DNA of 64,000 nucleotides from an uncultured Anaeroplasmataceae bacterium (GCA_910579215.1 CAJTTN010000004.1:132364-196363), one strand, 5' to 3'; numbered from the stretch's first letter, positions 16,799 to 26,329 are shown. The notes: a model not told the origin generated them from the letters alone. A program made the numbers and translations.

Positions 16799-17812
16799 AT
16801 GTTAAGCGATCGTCAAAAGTTAATTCTTAAAGCCATTATAGAGGATTATGTTACGAGCAATGAGCCAGTAGGCTCTAAGGCTTTAACAGAAAAGCCTTAT
16901 TTGGATTTTTCTTCCGCTACCATTCGTTATGATATGCAGGATTTAGAGGAAAAGGGATACCTAGAAAAAACACATACCTCTTCAGGAAGAATTCCTTCAC
17001 AAACAGGCTATCGGTACTATGTTGATCATTTGATTATTCGTGATGAGCAGGTTTTAGAATATTTTAAATATTTAGATGAAATATTAGATAACAAAAAGCT
17101 TGCAAAAGAGGATGCCTTGAAAAAGCTTGCAGATTTTTTAAGTGAGTTGACAGGCTACTATACAATCATATTAGGCTCAAGTGCTGATTTTGCAAAGGTA
17201 AAGAAAATGGAAATTGTTCCACTTTCTAATACAGAGGCTGTAATGCTTATAGTGACGAACACAGGACAGGTTCAATCGCAAAGAATAACGATTCCTGAGG
17301 GGTATAATCAGGATGATTTATTGAAGATTATTGAAATGTTTGACAATGCCATGTACAATCATTCTGTATATGAAATTCGAGAGGTTTTATCTAAAGAAGC
17401 TTCTAAGCCAAGAATTCGGCAAATGGTTGATTTTAGAGATGATATTTTGAATTTTATGATCAAAGGCTTTTCCAGGTTTTTAAATACAGAAACCTATGAT
17501 TCTGGTTTATCTAGATTGTTTAATCAGCCTGAATTTCAGGATTATCAAATCATGCAAAAAATTTTAAAAGCGATTGATGATGAGGCTATCACAGATTTTG
17601 CGCAATGCTCAGCCGGAAATTTAAAAATACAAATTGGTAAGGAAAACACGAACGGACTAGAGGATTGTTCTATTGTGACGATTCCATATTATATTGATGA
17701 CAATGAATATGGAACTATCATTTTAGTAGGACCAACTCGTATGAATTATCGTGGAGTTGTTCCACTTTTAGAATATGTTGCTAAAAGTATGCCAAAATTA
17801 TATAATAGGTAG
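16799..17812 (+). CDS. hrcA: Heat-inducible transcription repressor HrcA
   Basis: A 337-residue repressor of the class I heat-shock genes. The N-terminal winged helix includes ILKAIIEDYVTSNEPVGSKA and SSATIRYDMQDLEEKGYL, followed by TSSGRIPSQTGYRYYVD. The GAF-like and dimerisation domains make up the rest, with LVGPTRMNY near the end. GAGGTGATG precedes the ATG. It is the first gene of the chaperone operon and probably autoregulated through the two CIRCE sites upstream. Confidence 0.96.
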   Translation: MLSDRQKLILKAIIEDYVTSNEPVGSKALTEKPYLDFSSATIRYDMQDLEEKGYLEKTHTSSGRIPSQTGYRYYVDHLIIRDEQVLEYFKYLDEILDNKKLAKEDALKKLADFLSELTGYYTIILGSSADFAKVKKMEIVPLSNTEAVMLIVTNTGQVQSQRITIPEGYNQDDLLKIIEMFDNAMYNHSVYEIREVLSKEASKPRIRQMVDFRDDILNFMIKGFSRFLNTETYDSGLSRLFNQPEFQDYQIMQKILKAIDDEAITDFAQCSAGNLKIQIGKENTNGLEDCSIVTIPYYIDDNEYGTIILVGPTRMNYRGVVPLLEYVAKSMPKLYNR

Positions 17813-17815
17813 GTA

Positions 17816-18412
17816 ATGAAATTGACTGAGGAAATGAAAGAAGAAGTAAAAGTAGAAGAAAAGGAAAAGACTGAGGAAACTCCAAAGGAGGATACTAAGG
17901 TCAAAAAAGAAAAGAAAGATAATAAATTTAAGGAACAAATTGCGAAGCTAGAGGCTGAGCTTAAGGAAAAGCATAATGAATATCTTAAGGTTTTTGCAGA
18001 AATGGAAAACACGAAGCGAAGATTAAAAGAAGAAGCGATTAAAGATCGAAAATATGCTTCTCAGAAGGTTATTGGAGAATTGATCAATCCTATTGATATG
18101 CTTTGTAAAATTGTAAATTGTGAGGCTCCATCTGCGGAGATTGCAAATTATTTGCTTGGCTTTCAAATGATAACCAATCAGCTTATGGATATTTTAAAGG
18201 CAGAGGGCTTAAAAGAAATTGAAGTTTTGCATAAGGAATTTGATCCTAGTACCATGCAGGCTATGTCTACAGAGGAAAACACAGAGTATGCAGATAATTT
18301 GGTAACTAAGGTTATGCAGACAGGGTATATGTATAAGGATCGCATATTAAGACCAGCAATGGTTGTAGTAAATAAAATAAATAAGATAGAAGAGAAACAG
18401 GAGGAAAATTAG
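17816..18412 (+). CDS. grpE: Nucleotide exchange factor GrpE
   Basis: A 198-residue DnaK co-chaperone. A charged Lys/Glu-rich N-terminal region (residues 1-40) leads into a long coiled coil (KLEAELKEKHNEYLKVFAEM). The C-terminal beta domain ends in GYMYKDRILRPAMVVV, a GrpE signature. It starts 4 bases after hrcA and ends 2 bases before dnaK. Its ribosome site is weak (AGGTAGG close to the ATG; a TTG two codons on is possible), which suggests coupled translation. Confidence 0.95.
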   Translation: MKLTEEMKEEVKVEEKEKTEETPKEDTKVKKEKKDNKFKEQIAKLEAELKEKHNEYLKVFAEMENTKRRLKEEAIKDRKYASQKVIGELINPIDMLCKIVNCEAPSAEIANYLLGFQMITNQLMDILKAEGLKEIEVLHKEFDPSTMQAMSTEENTEYADNLVTKVMQTGYMYKDRILRPAMVVVNKINKIEEKQEEN

Positions 18413-18413
18413 T

Positions 18414-20234
18414 ATGTCAAATAAGGTTATTGGTATTGATTTAGGTACAACAAATTCATGTGTTAGTGTAATGGAAGCAGGAGAAGCGAAGGTTATTACA
18501 AATGCTGAGGGTGTAAGAACTACTCCATCTGTAGTAGCATTTAAGGGAGATGAAATTCAGGTTGGTGATGTTGCAAAGCGTCAAGCAATTACAAACCCAA
18601 ATACAGTAAGCTCCATTAAGCGTCATATGGGAGAAACAAATTATCGTGTAGATGTAAATGGAAAAAAGTATACTCCACAGGAAATATCTGCAATGGTTTT
18701 ACAAAATTTAAAGAAAACTGCAGAAAGCTATTTAGGAGAGACAGTAGACAAGGCTGTAATTACAGTTCCTGCTTATTTCAATGATGCTCAGCGTCAGGCT
18801 ACTAAGGATGCAGGAAAAATTGCTGGCTTAGAGGTAATGCGTATTATCAATGAGCCTACGGCTGCTGCCTTAGCTTATGGTATAGATAAAATAGATAAAG
18901 AGCAAACGGTGCTTGTCTTTGACCTAGGTGGAGGTACCTTTGACGTTTCTATCCTTTCTCTTGCAGATGGTACTTTTGAAGTATTAGCTACTGCGGGAGA
19001 CAATGTTTTAGGTGGAGATGATTTTGATAAGGCAGTTATGGATTGGTTAGTTGCTGAGTTCAAGACAGAGAGTGGTGTTGATTTAAATCAGGATAAAATG
19101 GCTTTACAGCGTTTAAAGGATGCTGCAGAAAAAGCAAAGAAGGATTTATCAGGAGTTACCTCTGTAGAAATCAGCTTACCATTTATTTCTATGGGTGCTG
19201 CTGGACCTCTACATTTAAATAGAAGTCTATCTAGAACAAAATTCAATGAATTAACAGCAAATCTTGTAGAGCGCTGTTTAGGACCAGTTCGTAGAGCTTT
19301 AAAGGATGCTAAGCTTACAGCTAAGGATTTAGATCAAGTCCTACTTGTTGGAGGCTCAACTCGTATTCCAGCTGTTCAAGAGCTTGTTAAAAGAGAATTA
19401 GGTAAGGAGCCTAATAAGTCTGTTAATCCAGATGAGGTTGTAGCTATGGGTGCTGCTATCCAGGGTGGTGTTTTAACTGGTGATGTTAAGGATGTATTGT
19501 TATTAGATGTTACTCCACTTTCTTTAGGTATTGAAACCTTAGGTGGCGTATTCACGAAGTTAATTGAGAGAAATACGACTATTCCTTGTTCTAAGAGTCA
19601 GGTTTTCTCTACAGCGGCAGACAATCAACCAGCCGTAGATATTCATGTATTACAGGGAGAAAGACCAATGGCTGCAGATAACAAAACTTTGGGTCGCTTC
19701 CAATTAGGTGATATTCCAGCTGCTCCACGTGGAGTACCACAAATCGAAGTAAAATTTGATATTGATGCGAATGGTATCGTTAATGTTTCTGCTAAAAACT
19801 TAGGTACAGGTAAGGAACAAAAAATCACGATTCAGGGTGGTTCAGGATTATCTGATGCAGAGATTGAAAGAATGGTTAAGGAAGCTGAGGAAAATGCTGA
19901 ATCCGATAAAAAGCGTAAAGAGGAAGCTGATTTAGTAAATGAAGCAAATCAATTAATTTTCCAAACAAAGAAGGCATTATCAGAGCTACAAAATGTAGAT
20001 CCAACAGAAAAAGAAAATGCAGAAAAGCTATGTGAGGATTTACAAAAGGCTCTAGATAAGAACGATATGGCAGACATAAAGGAGAAGAAAGAGGCTTTAG
20101 AAAAGGTTGCTCAAGATATAGCTGTTAAAGCATATCAGCAAACACAAGCAGAACAGCCTCAGCCTGATCAAAACCAAGGTAATTCCTCTAAGAAGGATAA
20201 TACGGTTGATGCAGATTTCTCAGACGTACAATAA
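18414..20234 (+). CDS. dnaK: Chaperone protein DnaK (Hsp70)
   Basis: A 606-residue Hsp70. The ATPase domain shows IGIDLGTTNSCVSVME, VFDLGGGTFDVS and LLVGGSTRIPAV. The linker VLLLDVTPLSLGIETLGG joins it to the substrate-binding domain, and a helical lid and Gln-rich tail follow. AGGAGGAAAA precedes the ATG. It works in the cytoplasm with the GrpE and DnaJ encoded beside it. Confidence 0.98.
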   Translation: MSNKVIGIDLGTTNSCVSVMEAGEAKVITNAEGVRTTPSVVAFKGDEIQVGDVAKRQAITNPNTVSSIKRHMGETNYRVDVNGKKYTPQEISAMVLQNLKKTAESYLGETVDKAVITVPAYFNDAQRQATKDAGKIAGLEVMRIINEPTAAALAYGIDKIDKEQTVLVFDLGGGTFDVSILSLADGTFEVLATAGDNVLGGDDFDKAVMDWLVAEFKTESGVDLNQDKMALQRLKDAAEKAKKDLSGVTSVEISLPFISMGAAGPLHLNRSLSRTKFNELTANLVERCLGPVRRALKDAKLTAKDLDQVLLVGGSTRIPAVQELVKRELGKEPNKSVNPDEVVAMGAAIQGGVLTGDVKDVLLLDVTPLSLGIETLGGVFTKLIERNTTIPCSKSQVFSTAADNQPAVDIHVLQGERPMAADNKTLGRFQLGDIPAAPRGVPQIEVKFDIDANGIVNVSAKNLGTGKEQKITIQGGSGLSDAEIERMVKEAEENAESDKKRKEEADLVNEANQLIFQTKKALSELQNVDPTEKENAEKLCEDLQKALDKNDMADIKEKKEALEKVAQDIAVKAYQQTQAEQPQPDQNQGNSSKKDNTVDADFSDVQ

Positions 20235-20243
20235 GAGTTTAAA

Positions 20244-20270
20244 AATGAAGGGACCTTTTGGCCCCTTCAT
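20244..20270 (+). terminator. Hairpin between dnaK and dnaJ (no T run)
   Basis: ATGAAGGG pairs with CCCTTCAT, with CC/GG extending the stem, but only GCTTATG follows. It is more likely an RNA-processing or stability hairpin, or a weak attenuator, than a full terminator. Confidence 0.55.
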
Positions 20271-20287
20271 GCTTATGAGGTGACCTA

Positions 20288-21409
20288 ATGGCAAAACGTG
20301 ATTATTATGAGGTGCTTGGTTTATCTAAGGGAGCGAGTCAGGATGAAATTAAAAGAGCCTATAGACAATTGGCAAAAAAATATCACCCTGATATCAATAA
20401 AGAACCAGGTGCAGAAGAAAAATTTAAAGAAATAAATGAAGCCTATGATACGTTATCAGACGAGCAAAAAAAGGCTCGCTATGATCAATTTGGCTTTGAT
20501 GATCCTATGGGAGGAGCAGGAGGCTCAGGCTTTAGTGGATTTAGTGGCTTCTCTGGTGGTTTTGGTGGCTTTGAAGATATCTTTTCTTCCTTCTTTGGAG
20601 GTGGGTCTAGGAATCAACATAATGGACCTCAACAGGGTAAGGATGTAGAAAAGACCATGACCATCAGCTTTGAGGATGCTGTATATGGCTGTAAAAAGAA
20701 AATTCGCTTGACAGTAGATGATGAATGTACTACCTGTGGAGGGACAGGAGCATATTCTAAAAATGATATAAAGACTTGTTCTAAGTGTAAGGGGCAAGGA
20801 AGAGTCTACATGCGTCAGCAAACAATTTTTGGTCAATCCACTGTACAAACTACATGTCCAGATTGTGGAGGCTCAGGAAAGGTAATTACCAAAAAATGTG
20901 ATGGCTGTGGTGGAAAAGGCCGCATTAGAAAAACGAAGGATGTAGATGTAACGATTCCTGCAGGCATTGATACAGGAATGACCTTACGTATGGCTGGCTG
21001 TGGAGAAGCTGGTATAAATGGTGGAGGACCTGGAGATTTATATATTACCTTCACGGTTACTCCACATAAGAATTTTATTCGAGATGGATCAGATATAATT
21101 TTAAATGTACCTATTAGCTTTACACAGGCTGCATTAGGAGATTCTATTGAGGTTCCTACCATTGACGCTCCCGTTATGCTGAAAATTCCTGCTGGTACAC
21201 AAACAGAAACTCGTTTCCGTTTGCGTGGGAAAGGAACCAAAAATCCAAAATCCTCCTCATCCTCTAGAGGGGATCAATATGTTATCGTACATGTTGAAAC
21301 ACCAACCAATCTAACTCAAGAGGAAAAAGAGCTTTTAGAGAAGCTTGGGAATGTTCAGAAAACAGAAAAGAAGTCTCCTTGGGAACGATTTAAAAAATTA
21401 TTTCAATAA
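20288..21409 (+). CDS. dnaJ: Chaperone protein DnaJ (Hsp40)
   Basis: A 373-residue type I DnaJ. The J domain has the YHPDINK (HPD) motif, followed by a G/F-rich linker and a zinc-binding region with four CxxCxGxG-type repeats (CTTCGGTG, CSKCKGQG, CPDCGGSG, CDGCGGKG). The C-terminal client-binding domains complete it. It lies 53 bases after dnaK, behind a hairpin, and closes the heat-shock operon. Confidence 0.98.
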   Translation: MAKRDYYEVLGLSKGASQDEIKRAYRQLAKKYHPDINKEPGAEEKFKEINEAYDTLSDEQKKARYDQFGFDDPMGGAGGSGFSGFSGFSGGFGGFEDIFSSFFGGGSRNQHNGPQQGKDVEKTMTISFEDAVYGCKKKIRLTVDDECTTCGGTGAYSKNDIKTCSKCKGQGRVYMRQQTIFGQSTVQTTCPDCGGSGKVITKKCDGCGGKGRIRKTKDVDVTIPAGIDTGMTLRMAGCGEAGINGGGPGDLYITFTVTPHKNFIRDGSDIILNVPISFTQAALGDSIEVPTIDAPVMLKIPAGTQTETRFRLRGKGTKNPKSSSSSRGDQYVIVHVETPTNLTQEEKELLEKLGNVQKTEKKSPWERFKKLFQ

Positions 21410-21413
21410 AAAA

Positions 21414-21446
21414 TTGGCTAATTCTTTTGGTTAGCCCTTTTTTTTT
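21414..21446 (+). terminator. Terminator of the heat-shock operon
   Basis: GGCTAA pairs with TTAGCC and is followed by a long T run. Confidence 0.85.
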
Positions 21447-21498
21447 ATTATCAAAATTGATATAATACTTATGATTATATTTTAGGAGGAAAAAGCGT

Positions 21499-22053
21499 AT
21501 GATGGAATATGAAAAGCTATTGTTTGAGGATACGAAAAGAAAAGAAACCCAAAAGGCACTTACAGAGATTAAATTAGGTCTTTTTGAACAAAAAGAAGAG
21601 GAAAAATTTGATTTTTCTACCTATACTAAAATGACATATGGAAAAAAATATAAAGGACTATACGATTTATATCAAAATAATGAAACCTTTCAATTGGTTA
21701 TGGTTTGTCCCTTGATTGAAAATAATAAAAACGATTATAATGAACGTAAGGATTTAGAACCATATGGATATGATTGTCTATATTTAGAATATTTAGATCA
21801 GGAGGCTTATGCTCTAGTTTTAGAGGCAGCAATTCATGAAAGATCATTTTGGATTAATTTCTTTTATTATTTTGCTGTAGTTCTATATATTTTAGGCACT
21901 ACACTAGCGTTAGGAGCTTCCATATATTATATTATTCAGGATTCTTTCTTAAATAGTATCCTAATATGTGGTGGTTTATGGGGAGGAATCATTGTTTCTA
22001 CTATTCTTTTCCCAATTTTATTAATGAAATATCGTAAATTTAAGGCGAATTAA
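21499..22053 (+). CDS. Uncharacterised two-pass membrane protein
   Basis: A 184-residue protein. The N-terminal ~110 residues are soluble and charged; the C-terminal part holds two membrane segments (around FWINFFYYFAVVLYILGTTL and GGLWGGIIVSTILFPILL). AGGAGG sits correctly before the ATG, and an extended -10 (TGATATAAT, 21458-21466) lies upstream. It ends one base before rsmE and is probably co-transcribed with rsmE and mtaB. I do not recognise the family. Confidence 0.75.
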   Translation: MMEYEKLLFEDTKRKETQKALTEIKLGLFEQKEEEKFDFSTYTKMTYGKKYKGLYDLYQNNETFQLVMVCPLIENNKNDYNERKDLEPYGYDCLYLEYLDQEAYALVLEAAIHERSFWINFFYYFAVVLYILGTTLALGASIYYIIQDSFLNSILICGGLWGGIIVSTILFPILLMKYRKFKAN

Positions 22054-22054
22054 T

Positions 22055-22789
22055 ATGCAAAAATTTTTTATTTCTTTAGAAGAATTTGAAGCCACTACAA
22101 TTGTTGGAGAAGCCGCTTATCAAATAAAAAATGTTTTAAGAGGAAAAGTAGGAGATCAGGTTTTGGTTGGCTTACAGGGAAAAACCTATTTAGCAGAAGT
22201 AACAGAAATTCATAATAAAGAGATAAAGTTTAGAGTTGTTAAGGAAGAAACCGGCAATTTTGAGTTGCCGGTCTTTGTCTCTTTATTTCAAGGATATCCT
22301 AAGGGAGATAAGCTAGAGTCTATTATTAAATACGGTACTCAGCTTGGAGTAGGAGAAATTCATCCTACGCTCATGAGCAGGTCTTTATTTAAGCTAGATC
22401 CTAAAAAAAGAGAAAACAAATTAGAAAGGTTCAATAAGATTGCGAAGGAGGCTGCAGAACAGTCTTTTCGCACGATTGTGCCTCAGGTCCATGATATAAA
22501 AAAAGTAAAGGAGCTTGATTTTTCTACCTTTACAATAAAGCTTTTATGCTATGAAGAAAGTGCTAAGAGGAAGGAAGCCTCTTTATTTAAAAAAATGATA
22601 CAGAATGCAAAGCCTTCTGATAAAATAGCTATATTGGTTGGACCTGAGGGTGGTATTGCTCCTGAGGAAGTAGAGTATTTAAGGAGTCAAGGCTTTGTTT
22701 GTGTAGGCTTAGGACCAAGAATTCTTAGAACGGAGACAGTAATTTATTATGTGTTATCTGCAATGAGTTATGCGTGGGAATTAAAATGA
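22055..22789 (+). CDS. rsmE: 16S rRNA (uracil1498-N3)-methyltransferase
   Basis: A 244-residue SPOUT-fold methyltransferase. Typical motifs are a PUA-like N-terminus with HVLR-like NVLRGKVGD, QGYPKGDK, GVGEIHPTLMSRS, the SAM-site ILVGPEGGI and LGPRILRTETV. It overlaps the start of mtaB by ATGA, a pairing of genes often seen downstream of dnaJ in Firmicutes. Confidence 0.94.
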   Translation: MQKFFISLEEFEATTIVGEAAYQIKNVLRGKVGDQVLVGLQGKTYLAEVTEIHNKEIKFRVVKEETGNFELPVFVSLFQGYPKGDKLESIIKYGTQLGVGEIHPTLMSRSLFKLDPKKRENKLERFNKIAKEAAEQSFRTIVPQVHDIKKVKELDFSTFTIKLLCYEESAKRKEASLFKKMIQNAKPSDKIAILVGPEGGIAPEEVEYLRSQGFVCVGLGPRILRTETVIYYVLSAMSYAWELK

Positions 22790-24087
22790 AACGAGTTGGA
22801 TTTGTTACTTTAGGATGCAAAGTTAATATATATGAATCAAATGCATTAAAAAATGAACTTATAAAACGAGGATATCAGGTGGGAGAGCCAACGGAGGATT
22901 GTGATGCATTTATTATCAATACCTGTTCTGTAACAAACATGGCTGATGCGAAAAGTAGAAGGATGATTCATAGGTTAGCTAAATTAAATAAAGATGCTGT
23001 ACTATGTGTAATGGGCTGCTATAGCCAAACTAATCCTGAAGCTTTGTTGCTAGAGGGCATTGATGTATTGGTAGGGAATGGGAATAAGCTTGATATCATT
23101 CCTATGCTAGAAGATAGCCTCTTCCATAAGGATATTGCTAAGCAGATTAATATTTTAGATATATTGCAGCATAGAGAGTATGAGCCCTTAGAGGTTACAA
23201 GCTATGATCATACACGTGCATTTGTGAAAATAGAGGATGGCTGTGAAAATTTTTGTACATATTGCATTATTCCCTATGCTCGAGGACCAGTACGTTCAAA
23301 GCCAGCAGCAGATGTTATTAAAGAAATAAAGCGCATTGTATCTGAAGGCTACTTAGAAGTGGTTTTAGCAGGGATCCATACGGGAAGGTATGAGGATCAT
23401 GGATTACATCTTTCAGACTTATTAGAAAGGATACTAAAGGAGATTCCTGGTCTTAAGCGTCTACGCTTATCCTCTATCGAAATAAATGAGGTAGATGATA
23501 AGTTTATAGATCTTATGAAATCCTCTACCATATTAGCCGATCATTTACATTTGCCCTTACAGTCAGGTAGTGACCTAATATTAGAAAAAATGGAACGAAA
23601 ATATAAGAGTCAATTTTTTTATGAAAAGATAGAAAAAATAAGAAAAGCTCGTCCTAACATTTCAATAACAACAGATGTAATTGTTGGGTTTCCCTATGAG
23701 ACAGAAGCTGAGTTTAAAAATACTTTGGAATTTATTAAAAAAATTAAGTTTAGTAAGCTTCATGTATTTCCGTATTCTGTTCGAAAAGGAACAAAGGCAA
23801 GTACATTTCCTCAAATTTCAGATGCAGTAAAAAAGGATAGAACTAGAATATTACTTGATTTATCAAAGACTCTAGAAGAGTCCTATGCTAAAAAATTTAT
23901 CCATCAAAATGTGGATGTGATTCTTGAAAAATCTACCTCCTTAGAGGAAATGATGGGACATTCTAGTAATTATTTAGAGATCTATGTTCCTAAGGATGAG
24001 ATATATTTAAGAAAAAATGTATGTGTTTCTATAGAGTCTTATCAGGATGGCAAGCTTAGAGGTAGGATTTTAGAAGAAAGAAGCTAA
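22786..24087 (+). CDS. mtaB: tRNA (N6-threonylcarbamoyladenosine(37)-C2)-methylthiotransferase
   Basis: Radical SAM methylthiotransferase of about 433 residues that makes ms2t6A37. The N-terminal [4Fe-4S] domain has TLGCKVNIYES, INTCSVTN and MGCYSQ. The radical-SAM motif is GCENFCTYCIIPYARG. A TRAM-like C-terminal region follows. ATG 22786 overlaps the rsmE stop by four bases; the in-frame GTG upstream lies inside rsmE and is not needed. Confidence 0.93.
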   Translation: MKRVGFVTLGCKVNIYESNALKNELIKRGYQVGEPTEDCDAFIINTCSVTNMADAKSRRMIHRLAKLNKDAVLCVMGCYSQTNPEALLLEGIDVLVGNGNKLDIIPMLEDSLFHKDIAKQINILDILQHREYEPLEVTSYDHTRAFVKIEDGCENFCTYCIIPYARGPVRSKPAADVIKEIKRIVSEGYLEVVLAGIHTGRYEDHGLHLSDLLERILKEIPGLKRLRLSSIEINEVDDKFIDLMKSSTILADHLHLPLQSGSDLILEKMERKYKSQFFYEKIEKIRKARPNISITTDVIVGFPYETEAEFKNTLEFIKKIKFSKLHVFPYSVRKGTKASTFPQISDAVKKDRTRILLDLSKTLEESYAKKFIHQNVDVILEKSTSLEEMMGHSSNYLEIYVPKDEIYLRKNVCVSIESYQDGKLRGRILEERS

Positions 24088-24164
24088 TTCAAACAAAAAA
24101 AAGAATGCTTTTTTAGAAAAAAAATATTTTTTTACAAAATAGCTTTATTTTTTCTAAAAATATC

Positions 24165-24193
24165 TTTACAATCGCTTTTGAATTATGTATAAT
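24165..24193 (+). promoter_or_regulatory. Promoter of rpsU
   Basis: TTTACA (24165-24170), 17-base spacer, TATAAT (24188-24193), about 35 bases before the start codon. Confidence 0.75.
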
Positions 24194-24228
24194 ATTATAG
24201 GAATTCGTCCTTGGAAGGAGGCTTAGTC

Positions 24229-24402
24229 ATGCCAAAAACTGTTGTACGTGAAAAAGAAAGCATCGAAGATGCATTACGTAGATTCAAACGAGATGTTTCT
24301 AGATCTGGTAACCTTCAAGAGGCGAAAAAGCGTCAATATTATTTAAAACCTAGTGATGTTCGTAAACAAAAACGTCAAGAGGCACGTAAAAAATATAAGT
24401 AA
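24229..24402 (+). CDS. rpsU: 30S ribosomal protein S21
   Basis: A 57-residue basic S21: MPKTVVREKESIEDALRRFK, then FKRDVSRSGNL and a Lys/Arg-rich tail. GGAAGGAGG is placed 8 bases before ATG 24229; an earlier in-frame TTG at 24211 overlaps that site. It has its own promoter and terminator. Confidence 0.95.
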   Translation: MPKTVVREKESIEDALRRFKRDVSRSGNLQEAKKRQYYLKPSDVRKQKRQEARKKYK

Positions 24403-24403
24403 G

Positions 24404-24428
24404 AAGAGGGCATTTATGCCCTTTTATT
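24404..24428 (+). terminator. Terminator after rpsU
   Basis: GAGGGCAT pairs with ATGCCCTTTT across two bases, followed by T4. Confidence 0.8.
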
Positions 24429-24447
24429 CTTAGTAAAGGAGAAAACT

Positions 24448-25161
24448 ATGAAAATATTTATGATGGGGGATTCCACTATGAAGTACAATAACATTTTTAG
24501 TTATCCCCAATTTGGTTGGGGCCAGGTGCTTCATTTATTTGCTAAAAATGAATGTTTGATTGAGGATCATGCTGAAAATGGTAGAAGTACAAAAAGCTTT
24601 ATAGAGGAAGGTCGATTTGATAAAATATTATCAAAAATGTCAGCTGGCGATTATGTGATTTGTCAATTTGGACACAATGATGAAAAGAAGCAGGATAGCT
24701 CTAGATATACAGAGCCTTTTGGGACCTATCAGAAAAATCTAGCCTATTTTGCTGAAGAAATAGAAAAAAGAGGAGGGCATATTGTTTATGCTACCTCCAT
24801 TACAAGACATAAATTTGAAAATGGGAAATGCATTAATTCTCATCAGGATTATCCAAAGGCTATGCTTGAATTTTCAAAAAAGCATGGCTATACCTGTGTG
24901 GATTTAAATCAGTTAACTATGAATTTATATACTAGACTTGGTGAGGAGGAGTCTAAAAAATTTCATATGATATTTCCTACTGGAAAATATGCGTCCCATC
25001 CTGAGGCAAAGGATGATCATTCTCATTTGGTTATGGAAGGTGCTTTAATGGTTGCAGAATTATTTGTACGTGAAATATTTAATACAGAGGACCCAATCAA
25101 GGAGTGCTTTTTAGATTTATCCAACAAAGAACCCATTGATGAACAAATGCTAGTTGATTAA
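24448..25161 (+). CDS. SGNH/GDSL-family hydrolase (rhamnogalacturonan acetylesterase-like)
   Basis: A 237-residue esterase-like protein. It has the block I motif MMGDSTM (catalytic Ser), block III FGHND and a C-terminal DDHSHL (Asp-His). This arrangement matches the rhamnogalacturonan acetylesterase (CE12) type of carbohydrate esterase. No signal peptide is seen, so it probably acts inside the cell, perhaps on imported oligosaccharides. Its last four bases overlap the end of the convergent ftsW/rodA gene. Confidence 0.85.
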   Translation: MKIFMMGDSTMKYNNIFSYPQFGWGQVLHLFAKNECLIEDHAENGRSTKSFIEEGRFDKILSKMSAGDYVICQFGHNDEKKQDSSRYTEPFGTYQKNLAYFAEEIEKRGGHIVYATSITRHKFENGKCINSHQDYPKAMLEFSKKHGYTCVDLNQLTMNLYTRLGEEESKKFHMIFPTGKYASHPEAKDDHSHLVMEGALMVAELFVREIFNTEDPIKECFLDLSNKEPIDEQMLVD

Positions 25162-26297
25162 GCCCGTTTTGGGCTTTTTATTTTTTTAACATAACCATAT
25201 TCAAAGGATAGATCCTTATCACAGGTTTTCATAACATTAAAAATGATTCCCATCATAAACATTGAAATGACTAAGCTTGATCCTCCATAGGATACAAAGG
25301 GCAAGGTTACACCTGTCACAGGAATTAATCCAATAACTACAGCTATGTTGATGAATACCTGGATCATCAATAAGGAGGTAAAGCCAAACACTAAATAGCT
25401 GGCAAAGCTGTCCTTACTTGCTTTAGCTAGCTTATATCCTAAATAAATGAGAATAGCAAAGAGTAAGATTAAAAGTATACCACCAAGAATTCCTAATTCC
25501 TCTACAATAATTGCAAATATAAAATCATTTCCAGGTTCAGGTAAATAGAAATATTTCTGTTTTGATTTAAATAGCCCATATCCAAACAAGGAGGCTGGTG
25601 AGATTGCATACAAAGATTGAATGATTTGAAATCCACTTCCAAGTGGGTCTTCCCAAGGATTTAAAAATGATATAATACGTTCAAGTCTGTAAGGTGCTGC
25701 TAAAATCATTAGGGTCAATCCTCCTAATGCAAAAATCATACCAATCACAATGTTTTTTAATTGAAACTCCCCTACAAATAGGAGCATAACAATACCCATA
25801 ACCATAATTAATCCACTGCCAAAATCGGGTTGAAGTAGGATAAGACCAAATATAATTCCTACAAATAGCATGTAAGCATAAAAATATCGATTTTTCTTTA
25901 AAATGCCTTTATTTTTAGAAAGAAATTTTGCTGTAAAAATAATTAACCCTAGCTTCATGAATTCTGCAGGCTGAATTGAAAAATCACCAATTCCTATCCA
26001 AGAACGTGCCCCACCACGAACAATTCCTATTCCTGGTATCAATACAAGAATGAGAAGAAGCAAGCAAGCAAAAAAGATTTTATTTGCTTGTTTTAGCCAA
26101 AACTGATAAGGGATTCTAGAGGCTATTATAAAGCCTACGAATCCAACTCCAAAAAATAAACCTTGTCTTAAAAGATAATAATACGGATTTCCAGTTTTAT
26201 ATTCTGCCCAGATACTTGATGCAGAATAAATCATGACTAAGCCTACACCTATGATAATAAAAAGAACAGAGGTATATAAAATTAAATATTTTTTCAC
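25158..26297 (-). CDS. ftsW: FtsW/RodA/SpoVE family peptidoglycan glycosyltransferase
   Basis: SEDS-family polytopic membrane protein of about 379 residues, polymerising lipid II. Motifs: GLVMIYSASSIWA near the start, GGARSWIGIGDFSIQPAEFMKL, LQPDFGSG and TLPFVSYGGSS near the end. GTG 26297 is preferred: GGTGAGG ends three bases upstream, while the in-frame TTG at 26309 lacks a site. It could be FtsW or RodA; there is no diagnostic neighbour. The last codons (KKIKSPKRA) are encoded within the terminator hairpin of the convergent SGNH gene. Confidence 0.9.
   Translation of the reverse strand: MKKYLILYTSVLFIIIGVGLVMIYSASSIWAEYKTGNPYYYLLRQGLFFGVGFVGFIIASRIPYQFWLKQANKIFFACLLLLILVLIPGIGIVRGGARSWIGIGDFSIQPAEFMKLGLIIFTAKFLSKNKGILKKNRYFYAYMLFVGIIFGLILLQPDFGSGLIMVMGIVMLLFVGEFQLKNIVIGMIFALGGLTLMILAAPYRLERIISFLNPWEDPLGSGFQIIQSLYAISPASLFGYGLFKSKQKYFYLPEPGNDFIFAIIVEELGILGGILLILLFAILIYLGYKLAKASKDSFASYLVFGFTSLLMIQVFINIAVVIGLIPVTGVTLPFVSYGGSSLVISMFMMGIIFNVMKTCDKDLSFEYGYVKKIKSPKRA
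25160..25184 (+). terminator. Terminator of the SGNH hydrolase, inside the 3' end of ftsW
   Basis: AAGCCC and GGGCTT pair across GTTTT and are followed by T-rich sequence; the whole element is coding for the convergent gene. Confidence 0.75.
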
Positions 26298-26329
26298 AAG
26301 CCTCACCAAAAAATTTTATGCGAGAAAGC

